Source of the DNA: Melastoma dodecandrum
Lineage: Eukaryota > Streptophyta > Magnoliopsida > Myrtales > Melastomataceae
Assembly (NCBI GenBank): GCA_029817715.1
Contig: JARUPY010000465.1
Span: 4,205,501 to 4,269,500 of the forward strand
DNA length: 64,000 nucleotides
Direction of reading: 5' to 3'
The translations under genes were made by a program, and so were the position numbers. Below are positions 50,549 to 61,857 of this stretch, piece by piece. Positions within the stretch are counted from its first letter, which is position 1, and each line of letters begins with the position of its first letter. Below the pieces are notes generated by a model. The model was not told the DNA's origin. It searched no databases and worked only from the letters and a program-made list of their open reading frames with translations.

Positions 50549-51841
50549 ATGGCTCTATTGTTGGAAAACTGCGATGGAGGAGGAGGCGGGATATTGCTCT
50601 CCCTCGACTCCCCCCACAAGTCCGTCCCTGCGCCCTTCCTCACCAAGACCTACCAGCTCGTCGATGACCCCGCCACCGACCACGTCATCTCCTGGGGAGA
50701 CGATGACTCCACCTTCGTCGTCTGGCGTCCCCCCGAGTTCGCCCGCGACCTCCTCCCAAACTACTTCAAGCACAATAACTTCTCCAGCTTCGTCCGCCAG
50801 CTCAACACCTACGTACGTGTCATCCACTTCTTCTCAAGACAGTCGGGATGGTGATGTTCCACGGAGTAGTGGGTTTGGTTCTCGAGTTTCATGGTTTTTG
50901 TTGTGGTTTCTTTTTTTTCCTAGGGTTTTAGGAAGATAGTGCCCGACCGGTGGGAATTCGCCAACGATTTCTTCCGTAAGGGTGAGAAGCACCTCCTCTG
51001 CGAGATTCACCGTCGGAAGTCCGCACAGCCGCCGCCCCCACCTCCCCCGCCGTCCCAGCTTTCTCTCGGCCTACATCATCACCAGTCCCCACTTGGCGGC
51101 ATCGGGATCGGGCCAGGGTTCTTCTCCTTACACGCACGTGCCAGTGTGTCCCCCACCTCGGACAACGATGAGAACCAGCCTGCCACGAGCTGGGGCGACT
51201 CTCCCCCTCTCGTCTCCTCTCCTCCGGCGGTCAGCATGACAGGCAGCGGCTGCAAGAACGGATACGGAGGATACGGCAACAACCCCATGGTGGCATTGTC
51301 GGAGGATAACGAGAGGCTGCGGAGAAGCAACACCATGCTCATGTCGGAGCTCGCCCACATGAAGAGGCTCTACAACGATATCATCTACTTCGTCCAGAAT
51401 CACGTGAAGCCGGTCGCACCCAGCAACTCCTACCCTTCTTCCCTCCTCCTCCGCGGCAACAGCAACGGAGCTATCACCACCGCAGTAACCAACAACTACA
51501 ACAACAACAACACGTCCTCTCTGGTGCAAAAACCCTTGAACCAGCTCCTCACAGGGTATTACCCTTCCCGCAACTACAACAGCAACGACCTCAGCAGCAT
51601 CGGCCACGCCTCCTCCAGGAGTCTGCTCACGGTGCTCGAAGAGCTCGACGACATGGGCACGAACAACAGCAATAACAACGACACGAAGCTGTTTGGGGTG
51701 CCGATTCGGCCGCTGGCCCAGCCACTGTCGAAGAAGAGGCCGTATCCGGAGAGCGGACGAGGAATGGGGTCGAGCAAGGCACGTCTGGTGTCGGAAAAGG
51801 ACGATCTGGGGCTCAACCTGATGTCCCGCTCGACTTGTTAG
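50549..51841 (+). CDS. HSFB4: Heat stress transcription factor B-4
   Basis: Two exons (50549-50812, 50924-51841) encode 393 residues. The DNA-binding domain (about residues 24-117) starts [16 protein letters not shown], includes [20 protein letters not shown], and is split by the conserved HSF intron between QLNTY and [12 protein letters not shown]. After a Pro run comes the oligomerisation region with B-4-type [20 protein letters not shown], then [20 protein letters not shown], which is diagnostic for HSFB4. The basic KKRPYP near residue 360 may be the nuclear localisation signal. TKLFGVPI carries the class B LFGV repressor core, and the last residues DDLGLNLM contain an LxLxL motif. Arabidopsis HSFB4 (SCHIZORIZA) sets asymmetric cell fate in root stem cells rather than heat response. 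Coding DNA is GC-rich. The start fits the family length. Confidence 0.95.
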
Positions 51842-54424
51842 TCTTTCTCTTTTGTTTCTCCCTTTGGTTTCGCCCATAGTGTTTAAAAAAAAGAGAGAGA
51901 ATTAAGGAGGAGTTTAAGAAGGAATTTTACTATCTGGTTCTTACAAATTATTGTCTCATCATCCACTACTTTTGCATTATGAGACGATCAAGTGAGTTTG
52001 TGCGTGCGCCTGCCTAGTTTTTATATATTATTCTTTTGTCTTATTTTTATACATCCGAATGTGACCATGACCACCCCATTCTCCTTAATTTTTCTTAATC
52101 CCCTCAGTCTTCTTGCAATGAGAAGGTTTTCCCATTTCGATGGGGTTCTTCTTCTTCTTCTTCTTCTTCTTCTTCGGAACAATTACCCGGGAAGTTTCTT
52201 ACACTGAGAGGCATGGGACAGACCCCCCGGGAAATAATGTCTATTTGCTCTCTCTTCTCTTCTTACACGTTTACAACACAGCCCTCCTCTCCCATGTCAA
52301 TGAAAGAAGTTGTTGAAAAGGCCGGGGGGAAAGAGGCGTGGGTCAGAGTTAACCCCCAACAATGTGTTACACGAATAAGGGGCATATCGTGTGTTCATGC
52401 GTCGAGTGTTACATTGAGGGGGGAGATAGATAATAGATGAAAGATGGGGGCTTCTGATTTCGAAGATATTATTCCATCTTCCTCTTCTGGTGAATGAAGA
52501 CCCGTCGGTCAAAACCGCAACAAAAAGGTTTTCGTTTTCCTTTCGTTCTTCTTCCTATATTCCTTGTCCATTCCAAACTCTCCGAAAGCGAAATGTGAGG
52601 AGAGGAAAACTCCATGAGCATGACTGACCGAGTGTGTGTGTGTTTGTTTGTTTGTTTTTCTTTTCATCTGAGTTGTTACTGTCAAAGGGGTCCTTCTATA
52701 CCCTTCTACTCCTTTCTTTCTCCTTGTTTCCTACGATGATGATGATGATGATTAGCATGACTCTACGCACAGAAGTAGGAAGAAATGGGGTGTGGAAGGA
52801 AATAACAGTAAATAGAAAAAAGAAATATACACACCCTCTGTCGTCCCTGTCCTCTATGGGGGGGGAGGGACCTTTTTCTCTACTTTCTTGAGAACTCCCC
52901 GAATTCAACTCCCTTTCAAAAAACAAACACACACCCATCTTTTGGATCCATGTTTTACTTTTACCTAAGTTTCTCTTTTTTCAAGTTTTGCAAAGAATGA
53001 TTGTATCAACATCACCCCCCCTCCCTGGGAGGGAAAGGTTTCTTGACTGGTAGCTGGGATAAGAAGGAAAAAGAAGGGAGAGGGGGGTTTCTACTTTGGA
53101 AACTAGACAGACCACCCACTGGAGAAACACACACACATACAGACAAAGGAAACCCACTAGAGGAAAAAAAAATGGGGTAAACAGGTTTGACCATATTCAC
53201 TTACAATTTTATTTCCCAAACTGTTAGACTGATGAAATATTGGTGTGTTTTTTGTATTCCGAGTGGGATGCAATTTAATACCTTTGTGTTGTTGCAGCAA
53301 AAGGAGAAGGAAGGGGGAAAAAAAGCCAAGGAAGAAAAAGATCCCAACTTTGTGCAATTAAGAAAGAGGAGGGGGGGGGGGAATATTTTGAATTTGATGA
53401 GGCATCTTTGTCTTTTGGCATCGGTTTTCGATCTCTTCTAAAATATAAAAAAGGAAAAGGGAATTTTGGCTTAGAGACCCTCTAGAAAAGCCTTACTCCC
53501 CTACACCTACTGGTAGCTCTCCTTCTTCTTCTTCTCTAAAGGACAAAAAAAAAAATTGAAATTTGTTTATATTATAGGATGAGGTGGAGAAGTAGAGTTA
53601 GGGTAGTCAAATGTTGTTTTGACATTATGTAGGATGGGAGGGGATCAGAGGAGATGCTGCCCTGCACGTGCAAAAACCAGAAAAGAAACTGTGTGTACAA
53701 GGATACGTCTAGTCTTTTAAGTCTCATCTAATGTGTCTCTTTCCAAATATTATTTATTTGCTAAGCAGACTAGATTTTCTCTATAACTACTTCCAAACTA
53801 ATGTTGCTGAACAGACTGTTGTAAGAGGAGATTGAGTTGGAGTTCCCTTCTTGACGGTTCCCCTGTTGAGAGTGTAAGAAGATGTTTTCTAGGTTTCATC
53901 AAAGTTCTTCCCTTAACTTTTTTTTCTTTTACTTTAGAAGACCACTCACTCGCTGCTTTCTACCGAGTGTAATTCTTTCTAATCCAGCCTTTTCAGTAAT
54001 TTTTCTACTATTTGGGAATGGATCTGGTTAAAGGCCTCCCATGGAAGACAAAGTTTTGGGCACGAATTTTGATTATAAAAATGCAAAGCCATCTACACGC
54101 ACTCTCTCTTTCTCTAGGGCTGGACTGCCTCTACCCCCCACAAAACAAAACAACCTTGTAAGTTCAACTCAGAGCCCGTTTTGGGTACAAGCGGGTTTCA
54201 ACTACAGATGCACACACAGAGATGCCAGGGAACTGCGGCAGATGATTCTCTGGTCATCCAGCTAATGGCCTTGAATCTGTAGGAGAGGGAGAGGGGGGGA
54301 GGGGGGGGGAGGTCTGGAGGGCGAAATGGAACACGAGTCATAAAACAAATGAAGCATGGTTGGGAAAAGAGGTTCGGGATTTTATCACCGAGCAGAAGTT
54401 ACCTGACCAATGGATTCCCGGGCA
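51842..54424. other. Intergenic region between HSFB4 and the remorin remnant
   Basis: No gene is supported. Contains the HSFB4 3' flank, a (TTC)n tract at 52146-52175, poly-G at 53371-53381 and, toward the end, the 3' flank of the minus-strand remorin gene. Confidence 0.5.
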
Positions 54425-57060
54425 CTAGAAGGCGTGGCAGTTGAAGCAGCCACCCAGTGATCCTCCTACCGGATGAGATTTGCGGAATATCAAGGCCTTG
54501 TCTAGATTGTTTGAAGCCGGAGGAGCCTGGTTCGCCACGGTGGAACTCCTCATATCCTGGGCTCTCTTCTGAGCTGATCTCAGCTTTTTCATGATCTTAT
54601 CCATGGAAGATGATCTCTCCTTTTCCAGCTTCATCTGCACCAGCAAAAGATAGCGAGTAACGATCTGACACAGTTGATGCTATATGGTCCATTATTACGA
54701 GGTAAGGATTATGCTGGGGAGCTCCTTGTGTTCAAGAGAACAAGAAACCACAATCAAACCTCAAAGTTTCCTAATTGATGCCTCTGCTTTGCCTTCTGTA
54801 GATTCTCCCAAGCCATGATTTTTGCTTCTTCTCTTCTTATCCTGTCAGCCCAGCCATCTCAAGTTAAGTGTAGCAGCTTTTGATAAACGTAACAGAGCAG
54901 CTAAGCTACGCATCCCAGAATAAGACTAGACAAAGCGAACTTTTATCATCATCACAACCAACAAAGTACTACCAAAAAGTAGTGCGAGAAAATTAAACGA
55001 CGTCAATTACTTTGAGATACTCTTCACGGGATCTGACACGTCCCATACGCAAGATTGGACATCGGCTGCTTTAGTTTTCCATTCATCACTATTCACTGAG
55101 CCTTTTCCTAGAATCCTGCACTTCGATTTCTTCAACCTTCCGGTAAGGATGACCCATTCATCCACCTGGACATCCTTCATTTCCAACTTGGGAGAATTAA
55201 CACCAGGAAGTTCCACAATTTGTAAATCAGGAGGAGAAGCGGTGAAGGAAAGAGCCCTTCTTGGAGATGAGCATGTGCTTCCGTGTGGGCTCATCTGTGT
55301 CACTATGTCCCTTCTTGAAACAGCGTGTGATATATCAGTCGCAGCATCTTCAGCTGATCTGAACTTTCATCGGTTACTGTAGGCACACAAAACAAGTTAG
55401 GCAGGAAAACTAGACAAGAAATTCATGAATATTGCCCGTTGCCCGCACTGAATAAACCAAGATGTATCATTCATATTCTAAATTATTAACGGCGAAGAAG
55501 ATACACTTCGTGGCCATATTGCAGTTGCAATAAACTTCTTCAGCGCCATGCTACAATCAATTGCAAAGCTTATTATTCATCTGTTTCTCAAAGCTATTTC
55601 CACACACATCAAAATAATTATTTCTATGTAATCAGATGTAATGCTTGGAGAACCAAATAATTTGCAGATGCCGATAATAAACATCCATTAACAACTAAGA
55701 GTCAAAAATTGGATTTATCAGCTCGTATTTTGAAATAATTTATTTGAAGTATAAATAACAAGCCAATCAGAAGAACAAAGAACAACAACCTTGGTTTGGG
55801 TACCTGCGGAACTTTGATGGTCCGGCAGATTGGAATAGCCATGGATGCTAACTGACCAGCCCGTGCAGGGTTCAGCACGAAATTGATATGATACACCATT
55901 ACTTCCAGGCATTCGGAATCCATCCGCTCCCATCACTCCAGTGCATAATGGAGATCTCGCATGAAATTACCCACATTCCCATCTCCATACATTGACAAAA
56001 CAGGGGAGTACGATGAATAGGATGCGACTCCAGGTGTTCCAAGTGGACCGCTCTTGGATTTTGGCCGTCTATGTGGCAGCGGCATCGAAGGCCTGACTAA
56101 ACTTTCTGTGTAAACAGGACTAAAAATCCATCTCTCAGCATCTTCCCACTTAGATGGCAACGTCCTTCCATTGTGATTGAATGGCAAGTAAGCTGCACCA
56201 CCACCACTCTTCATCCCGGTGTTGGACTGCATCGACACTTGTTCAGAGCTCCATCCCTTCTGCAATTCAATACTCGGGTTCCAATAATTTAGCGTACTGA
56301 GACTGGGGAAACTACCAGGTTTCCTGGATCCAGCTAACCCATCTTCACAGCTCCCATCCTTGGGGACGATGCACTGCCATTGTTAAACTCCACCGAAGCA
56401 GGCCTCCTCCTGTCTGATATTCCCGACTGAGTCTCATATCTGGACCTCCTCTCTTTGCACTCTAAAGATAATTTTACCCAGAATGCAACCAATCAGTTCA
56501 CGGCGACAGGGATGAACAAATTGAATTCAAACTTGGGCTTGCAAGGGAGTTGCTTCCTTAAACGTACCTTTCAAGGCCAGAGAAAAAGAACTTCTGGCAG
56601 GATCCAAAGGCAAATGACCCTCCTCTTCTTCCTCCTGGTCCTCCCCAACGTCGCATTCGTGGTCCTCCTTTTGAACTGCGTACGTTAGAAGAAGAAACCC
56701 AAGAAAACAAAAAAGGGTCAGTCGTGGGGATAACGACGCTGAATGCTGAAGCCCATAACTGAGGAGCTCTCAGAGACTATCGTTTTCAATTTCATTTTCC
56801 GCCATCCAACCAGCAGAAAACGACGACAAAAATGCAGACATCTTCCCGTTTCGAGGAATCCCCAGGACAAAAACACGCATAGGTCCAAAATAGCAATATT
56901 TACCTTTGGCCTTTTCGACCTGTCTGGCGCAGAGAAGAAAACTGTTGAGCTTGTGGTGGACTGCCGACGCGTTACCACTAGCGTTGTTCGGAACCGGACC
57001 CGAACCCTCACGCTCGCCTCCCGGCCGAATGCTGCAGCAGCTGTCATCATCGACAAAACA
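54425..57060 (-). pseudogene. Remorin (group 6-like), frameshifted copy
   Basis: Six exon blocks on the minus strand: a first exon ending at 56904 (ARQVEKAK), 56675-56568 (acidic HECDVGEDQEEEEEGHLPLD), 56461-55804, 55376-55011, 54841-54760 and 54634-54425. Their order and motifs match long plant remorins, membrane-nanodomain proteins: LPSKWEDAERWIFSP, ISHAVSRRDIVTQMSPHGS, then the C-terminal coiled coil RREEAKIMAWENLQKAK, MKLEKERSSSMDKIMKKLRS and CFNCHAF, the cysteine tail that normally anchors remorins. All GT-AG junctions keep phase, but the frame breaks three times: near 56360 (after NNGSASSP), near 55967 (after NVGNF) and near 55362 (before SAEDAATDI). Each is a one-base change. I call it a pseudogene; assembly errors are the alternative. 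The start codon is not settled. Confidence 0.75.
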
Positions 57061-57332
57061 CGCCCAAAACAAACAAAAAGAAAAAGAAAAACATCGTGAA
57101 ATCACAAACGAACCCACGCAATGACAACGGCAAAATAGCCACAAACGGTGGTGAGGGAGATTACGAGTGGGGCGGAGGCGAAGGAGAGGCGGTCGACGGA
57201 GGGGGCGGAGGAGGTGAAGAGGCTGCTGGAGAAGTGAGGTTCGAGGGCGAGGATGACCGAGCCCCAATCGCTGCTGTTGAGAAAGGGGAGGGGGGTGAAG
57301 GCGACAGTGGAGAGAGAAGCTCCATGGATTGT

Positions 57333-57347
57333 AAAAAAAAAAAAAAA
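57333..57347 (-). terminator. Pol III terminator of tRNA-Glu
   Basis: Read on the minus strand, 15 consecutive T begin six bases after the discriminator base of the tRNA, a strong RNA polymerase III stop signal. Confidence 0.85.
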
Positions 57348-57353
57348 GGCTTG

Positions 57354-57425
57354 TTCCGTTACCGGGAATCGAACCCGGGTCTCCTGGGTGAAAGCCAGAT
57401 ATCCTAACCGCTGGACGATAACGGA
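57354..57425 (-). tRNA. tRNA-Glu (anticodon TTC)
   Basis: A 72-base nuclear tRNA on the minus strand. It starts TCCGTTATCGTCCAGCGGTT, has the anticodon loop CTTTCAC (anticodon TTC), the T arm GGGTTCGATTCCCGG, and an acceptor stem TCCGTTA paired with TAACGGA plus discriminator A. Internal A and B boxes are intact, there is no intron, and CCA is not encoded. A T15 run follows. It lies about 300 bases upstream of the remorin remnant on the same strand. Confidence 0.95.
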
Positions 57426-58472
57426 TTTCTTGTCCATTTCCATTGAACATATATAAATATTTATATTTATAATAAAATTTTCCTTCCCATCCTCTCCAGC
57501 TCTAAGAAAGAAAGAGTCCATCCTGTCGTAAAAGTGAGTGAAAAATATTGAGGATATTGAGCGATTTATGGTCTGCTCGTGCTTAGTTCACAAACCAAAT
57601 AGCCCCCCGTCCCAATTTAGGATGCAAAATGTCTGTTTATATTATATTAACCGGTCGGTTGGATGATTGAAACGTGTCGCCTTGAATGATTGACTGATAA
57701 CACCTACACTGGCCTACTGGGAACGTAACAGAAGTTGGACAAATCTATCTAGTGCCCGAATACCATCCCAGCATTTAACATCGCCCCAAATTATTTGTAT
57801 GTATGATTGATTCACTACACCCAATGTTAATCCTGGAGCCATCCTCAGTAGTCGCAGAAGGTACCTGGAAGGTGAAACTCTTCCTTGTTCATCAACAAAA
57901 TGAGTCAAGACGTCTGAGAGTTCGCTTTGGCTACAGTTAGGAATTCATTGACCTATATGGCGGGATCTGATATGATCATTCCCATCTGGCATTTGATTAG
58001 AAGCGGATGCAAGCCTTCCAAATTACCGCGAATTTGTCGAGCGTGATTATGTTCGTTGTTGCTCTTAATCTGGAGAGACTCAATTTTCTGGGTGGATGGT
58101 TTGGTTTCAGCTTTAAAGCCCTGGGTTACACACAGTAATTCGGTTATTGTGTTGGGATCAGGAGGGGCACAGCATGATTTGAAACTCGATGTCTGAAGCA
58201 CAATGCCACATGGTCCGCTGCAGGAATGGCTCTCAATAAATGATGAAGAAGATCATACAGTATTATCTAATCAACGTGGCCGTTGAACTCTGCTTCGCCC
58301 CTCAAGAACATCAAGAAGATGCCAGAGGAGACAAGAGATGCATATATCAGCCTAATTTATGCGGACAGGACTTGTATGCTGCACCTATGCCGGGAGCCGT
58401 GATGATATCTACACCAGGTCTACTGACCATTGTTTTGCTCATATGAGAAAATCCCCAAATTGGTATTCTGAA
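57426..58472. other. Spacer between tRNA-Glu and the ABF gene
   Basis: Contains the 3' UTR and flank of the ABF gene. No other gene is supported; a 64-codon minus-strand frame at 57714-57908 has no recognisable family. Confidence 0.5.
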
Positions 58473-59997
58473 TCACCATGGCCCAGTTTGTGTTCGTCGC
58501 AGGCATTGCCTTTTGGCCCCCCTCTGCGTGGCTTTCATTTCCACACCCTGTCCCACGGTTTGAGAAACAGAGACTCAGATTTATCCAAGAGCGATTGAGA
58601 CTCGAACACAAAGGTAGCAGACAATCACCTGATTCTTCTGCATCTCAATTATCTCAGCCTGCAGGGATCCGCATATAAACAGTGAGCCACGGTCGCCATT
58701 GGTTTATTATCGCGAAAATCAGATTGAATGGGTGAAGAAGCCTACCTGCTTCTTCCACAACTCTTCATTTTCCTCTTTCAATTTAGCAACCTCGGCTTCC
58801 AGCTCCATGGTGTAAGCCTGGTGAAACCAGAAGAGATCACAGGCCGATCAGGACAAAAAGAGTAATCCGTTCTCGGAAATGTTTTGATGAAACTTGCGAA
58901 TTGGGCAAATGATTGATTACCTGCTTACGAGCACGTGATCTTGCAGCCGACTCCCTGTTCTTTATCATCCTTCTCTGCCTCCTCTCCACTACTTTCTCCA
59001 CCGTAGCACTACATTTCCTTCCCCTAAGACCGCCATTGAAAACATATGGCACCGGTGACAAGGATGAAGAATCCCCATTTGACCGTATTCCGTCGGACGA
59101 GACTGGACTAGTCGATGAATTCAGCATACCAGCTATAGGGGCCGCTCCTAACCCAACTATTCCGAGTCCTTTGCTCTGCAGGACACCAGTTTGTACCATG
59201 TTGTTGCCCACCACCTTATCCGGCAATCCGCCCCTGATTCCATTAAAGGGAGGAGTCACGGGATTCTTTGGAAGAATCTGTGGCAGAGTTCGTGTCAGCG
59301 ACTGCTGCTGCTGCTGATTAGGTCGAGCCCCATTCAAGTTATGCGGCCTGTTCGAAGGATGAATCGGGATCAAATGATTGTCGTCGTGCAAATTCTTCTT
59401 CCCCATCAAGTTCACGCCTTTGTCCAACGCAGGAGCTCCTAACCCGGTACCAAATAGGGCATCTTTGTCCTCAGGCGTGGGATCGCGGAACATACTCCCA
59501 TTGCCGACCTTACCGCTACCAAATAGTGCGTCTTCTCTCACAATCCCAGCTTTCACCAGGAACTCCTCCAACGTTACTTCGCCCAAAGTCGGTTCTCGCT
59601 GGGGCATCGCCGGCGCCACCCCTATCGCACTGCTCTCCTTTTCCGGGGCAAACTCCTTCGCTATGTCCTTCCATACCTTTTCGACGGTCTTCTGACTGAG
59701 AGTCCGCGGAAGAGTCAACGATCCCTGCCTCTGCAGATTACCCCCCGGATCTTGCCCACCGGCTCCACTCGCGGAAGCCAGGAACTTGTTCTCCTCGCTC
59801 CATATGCTCTTCAGCAATTCGTCCATGTTCATGGACCCGAAATCCTTACTCGGCCCGCCCAGATTGCTCTGGAACTCATCGAAAGTTAGGGAGTAGACGG
59901 ACGGCTGCCGGGTAAGCTGCAAGCTACCCAGTAGCCCATTGTTCGGCGGTGGCTCGCCGCCCCCAAAGTTGCCGAAATTGAGGTTGTTGCTCCCCAT
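58473..59997 (-). CDS. ABF/AREB-type bZIP transcription factor (ABI5-like)
   Basis: Four exons (59997-58921, 58817-58746, 58658-58629, 58547-58473), all phase 0, give 417 residues. ABF/AREB factors bind ABRE (ACGT-core) promoters in the nucleus after SnRK2 phosphorylation in abscisic acid signalling. Conserved blocks, in order: QPSVYSLTFDEFQSNLGG (C1), NMDELLKSIWSEE (C2), LTLPRTLSQKTVEKVWKDI (C3), a Gln-rich stretch, the basic region ERRQRRMIKNRESAARSRA ending RKQ, the leucine zipper AYTMELEAEVAKLKEENEEL over exons 2-3, and the C4 tail KRQCLRRTQTGPW. RQPS and RTLS are typical RxxS kinase sites. The start ATG at 59997 gives MGSNNLNFG, the usual family N-terminus. All junctions are GT-AG. It is divergent from the SCP2-like gene 809 bases away. 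Confidence 0.95.
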
Positions 59998-60806
59998 TTT
60001 CTCTTTATCTCCTACAAATTTCTGCAACCACAGCAAAGTAAACGGAGGCGAGAGGGGTCAACAAGCGACGGGGTTTCGTGAAGATCACATAGTGGGGAAA
60101 AAACAAAGGAGGAGAGGCGGCAAACGGGAAAGGGGGAACCACAAACTGACACGTTTTGATTGTTCTCGTCGGCAGATGACGGCGCAGGCAGACGGAGGAG
60201 AAGAAAAGATGAGGAAGAAGAAGTGGTCAGTAAATCGTTGAGGGGCAAGAATGATGGGAAAGATGTCAGACCGCCAATACCAAATCTTGGCCGTTCAAGT
60301 GGCGTGAGATCTGGTCATGGTTAGGTGGGCGGTGGGGATTGGGGTTCTGGTCGAGGGACGAAGAATCGAGGAGGGTTTTATTGTATTGTATTATATTATA
60401 TCTTTGTTTTTGTTATGCTGATGATGATGATGATGAGGGAGACAAGGACAACCACAAGAACAAGACGTGCGCTGTCAGAATCCAACCCACCCCACCCATA
60501 CCACAATCATACGCTCTTGATTTGAAGACAAAAACGGGAAAAACCAGAAGAAGGGATTCCCAGGAAGGCTTCCTTCCCTCCAACTGGGCCCAAAATCCGA
60601 CCTTTTCTCGCCTTTTTTCTCGACCCAGAAGTTAAAAGTCGATCTTTGTCCAGCCCAATCTGATCCTAACCAACCCCCAATCCCTCGTCATGACATCATG
60701 TTCTTTTCATTGGTGACGACAACACGGTTGTTGCTTCTTGCCTCTTCTTGCTCTCTGCGTCCTCCCCCTCCTTACCGGACGGTAATTACGAGGTTAAGCT
60801 AATCCG
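59998..60806. promoter_or_regulatory. Shared divergent promoter region, ABF / SCP2-like
   Basis: About 809 bases separate the two start codons. They include the ABF leader (an upstream 5' UTR intron is possible, since ctgcag-like sites occur near 60020), GATGAT repeats at 60418-60440 and AG-rich tracts. I did not find a convincing TATA box for either gene. Confidence 0.5.
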
Positions 60807-61857
60807 ATGGCGAAGACGGAACTGAAGTCCGACGCGTTGATGGATCAGATGAAGCTTCACCTGTCCACCGATGCGGGCAAGGAGCTTACCCAGAAGATCG
60901 GTCTCGTTTACCAGATCAACATCGCCCCTAAGGTGATGATGATGATCGAGTTCTTTGTTTTCTCGCTTGATGTCAACTTGGGGGGGGGGGGCGTTCTTTC
61001 TATTTGATTGCGTTTATGTGGGATGTTCGTTCATTTGATGGCTCGCAGAAAATTGGGTTCGACGAGGTTGTGTATGTGGTTGATTTGAAGAAAGGCGACG
61101 TCACCAAAGGTTAGGGATTCATTTCTTCCTTAGCCCCTTACTTGCCCTTATAATGGTGGAGATCTTTGATTTCGATACTGTTGGGTTGCTTACTGCTTTG
61201 TTTTGATTTTTACGAAAAGAGAGAGTTGGTGGCGGAAAGAGGAATCGGGGCAGGGTTACGGAGTCGGTTTCTTCACTCTTGTGAAAACTCGCAGACTGTG
61301 TTTCCGATATTTTTAGCTTTAGGAACGAAGTTGCATTGATCATTGGGGTATATCAAATGGATCTACTGTTCTTGTGACGCGTGTCTTTCGAAATCTCTTC
61401 CGAGTTTAAGTGAAGTGGTTTATGAATTTTGCTTGTCACACTATATTCTGCTAGTTCTGGCGATGTTCTTGGCACCACAGGAAATACATTTCTGTTAGGG
61501 TGGAGATATCTCCTGAGCTAATCTCAATCATCTCTGATTTCTGGCAGGTCCTTATGAAGGAGGAAAACCTGATGCGACCTTTTCGTTCAAGGATGAGGAC
61601 TTTATTAAGGTTGCCACGGGGAAGATGAACCCTCAACTCGCCTTTATGAGGTCCGTTTGTCTCTCTGTGCCTGCCTATACTTCAATGCCTCCCGTACCTC
61701 TTTCTTGACGAGGTATGTTAGTCTTTTAGGTGTTCATGGAGGCTTACAGTGTGAGTCTTGTCTTTGATCATGCAGGGGGGCAATGAAAATCAAGGGTAGT
61801 TTGAGTGCCGCACAGAAGTTTACTCCCGACATATTCCCAAAGCCATCAAAGATGTGA
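60807..61857 (+). CDS. SCP2: Sterol carrier protein 2-like (peroxisomal SCP2)
   Basis: Four exons (60807-60932, 61049-61109, 61548-61650, 61776-61857) encode 123 residues, the same length as Arabidopsis SCP2 as I recall it. It consists of one SCP2 sterol-binding domain, which carries sterols and acyl lipids and in plants works in peroxisomes, affecting fatty-acid beta-oxidation and seedling growth. Diagnostic blocks are LVYQINIAPKKIGFDEVVYV, VDLKKGDVTKGPYEGGKPDA, TFSFKDEDFIKVATGKMNPQ and GAMKIKGSLSAAQKFTPDIF. The last three residues are SKM, a variant peroxisomal targeting signal (PTS1) where the Arabidopsis protein has SKL. Introns are GT-AG; exons 2-3 and 3-4 split codons. Intron 1 contains a 12-nt poly-G run. 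The start is the first ATG and matches the family. Confidence 0.96.

Noticed and set aside
51128..51877. A 249-codon open frame on the minus strand across HSFB4
   Set aside because: It is an antisense shadow of GC-rich coding sequence; its Val- and Arg-rich translation has no family features, whereas the plus strand is a clear HSF.
53650..53676. Partial similarity to miR164 ends (ggaga ... cacgtgca)
   Set aside because: The middle does not match and no foldback partner is seen; cacgtg is also a common E/G-box.
56770..57450. A 226-codon minus-strand frame covering the remorin 5' end and the tRNA
   Set aside because: It translates straight through the tRNA-Glu gene and a poly-T run; the last part overlaps the remorin first exon in other frames.
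58201..58225. A degenerate FLQRTMW stretch considered as the last ABF exon
   Set aside because: A perfect C4 exon ending in CLRRTQTGPW with a proper acceptor lies at 58473-58547.
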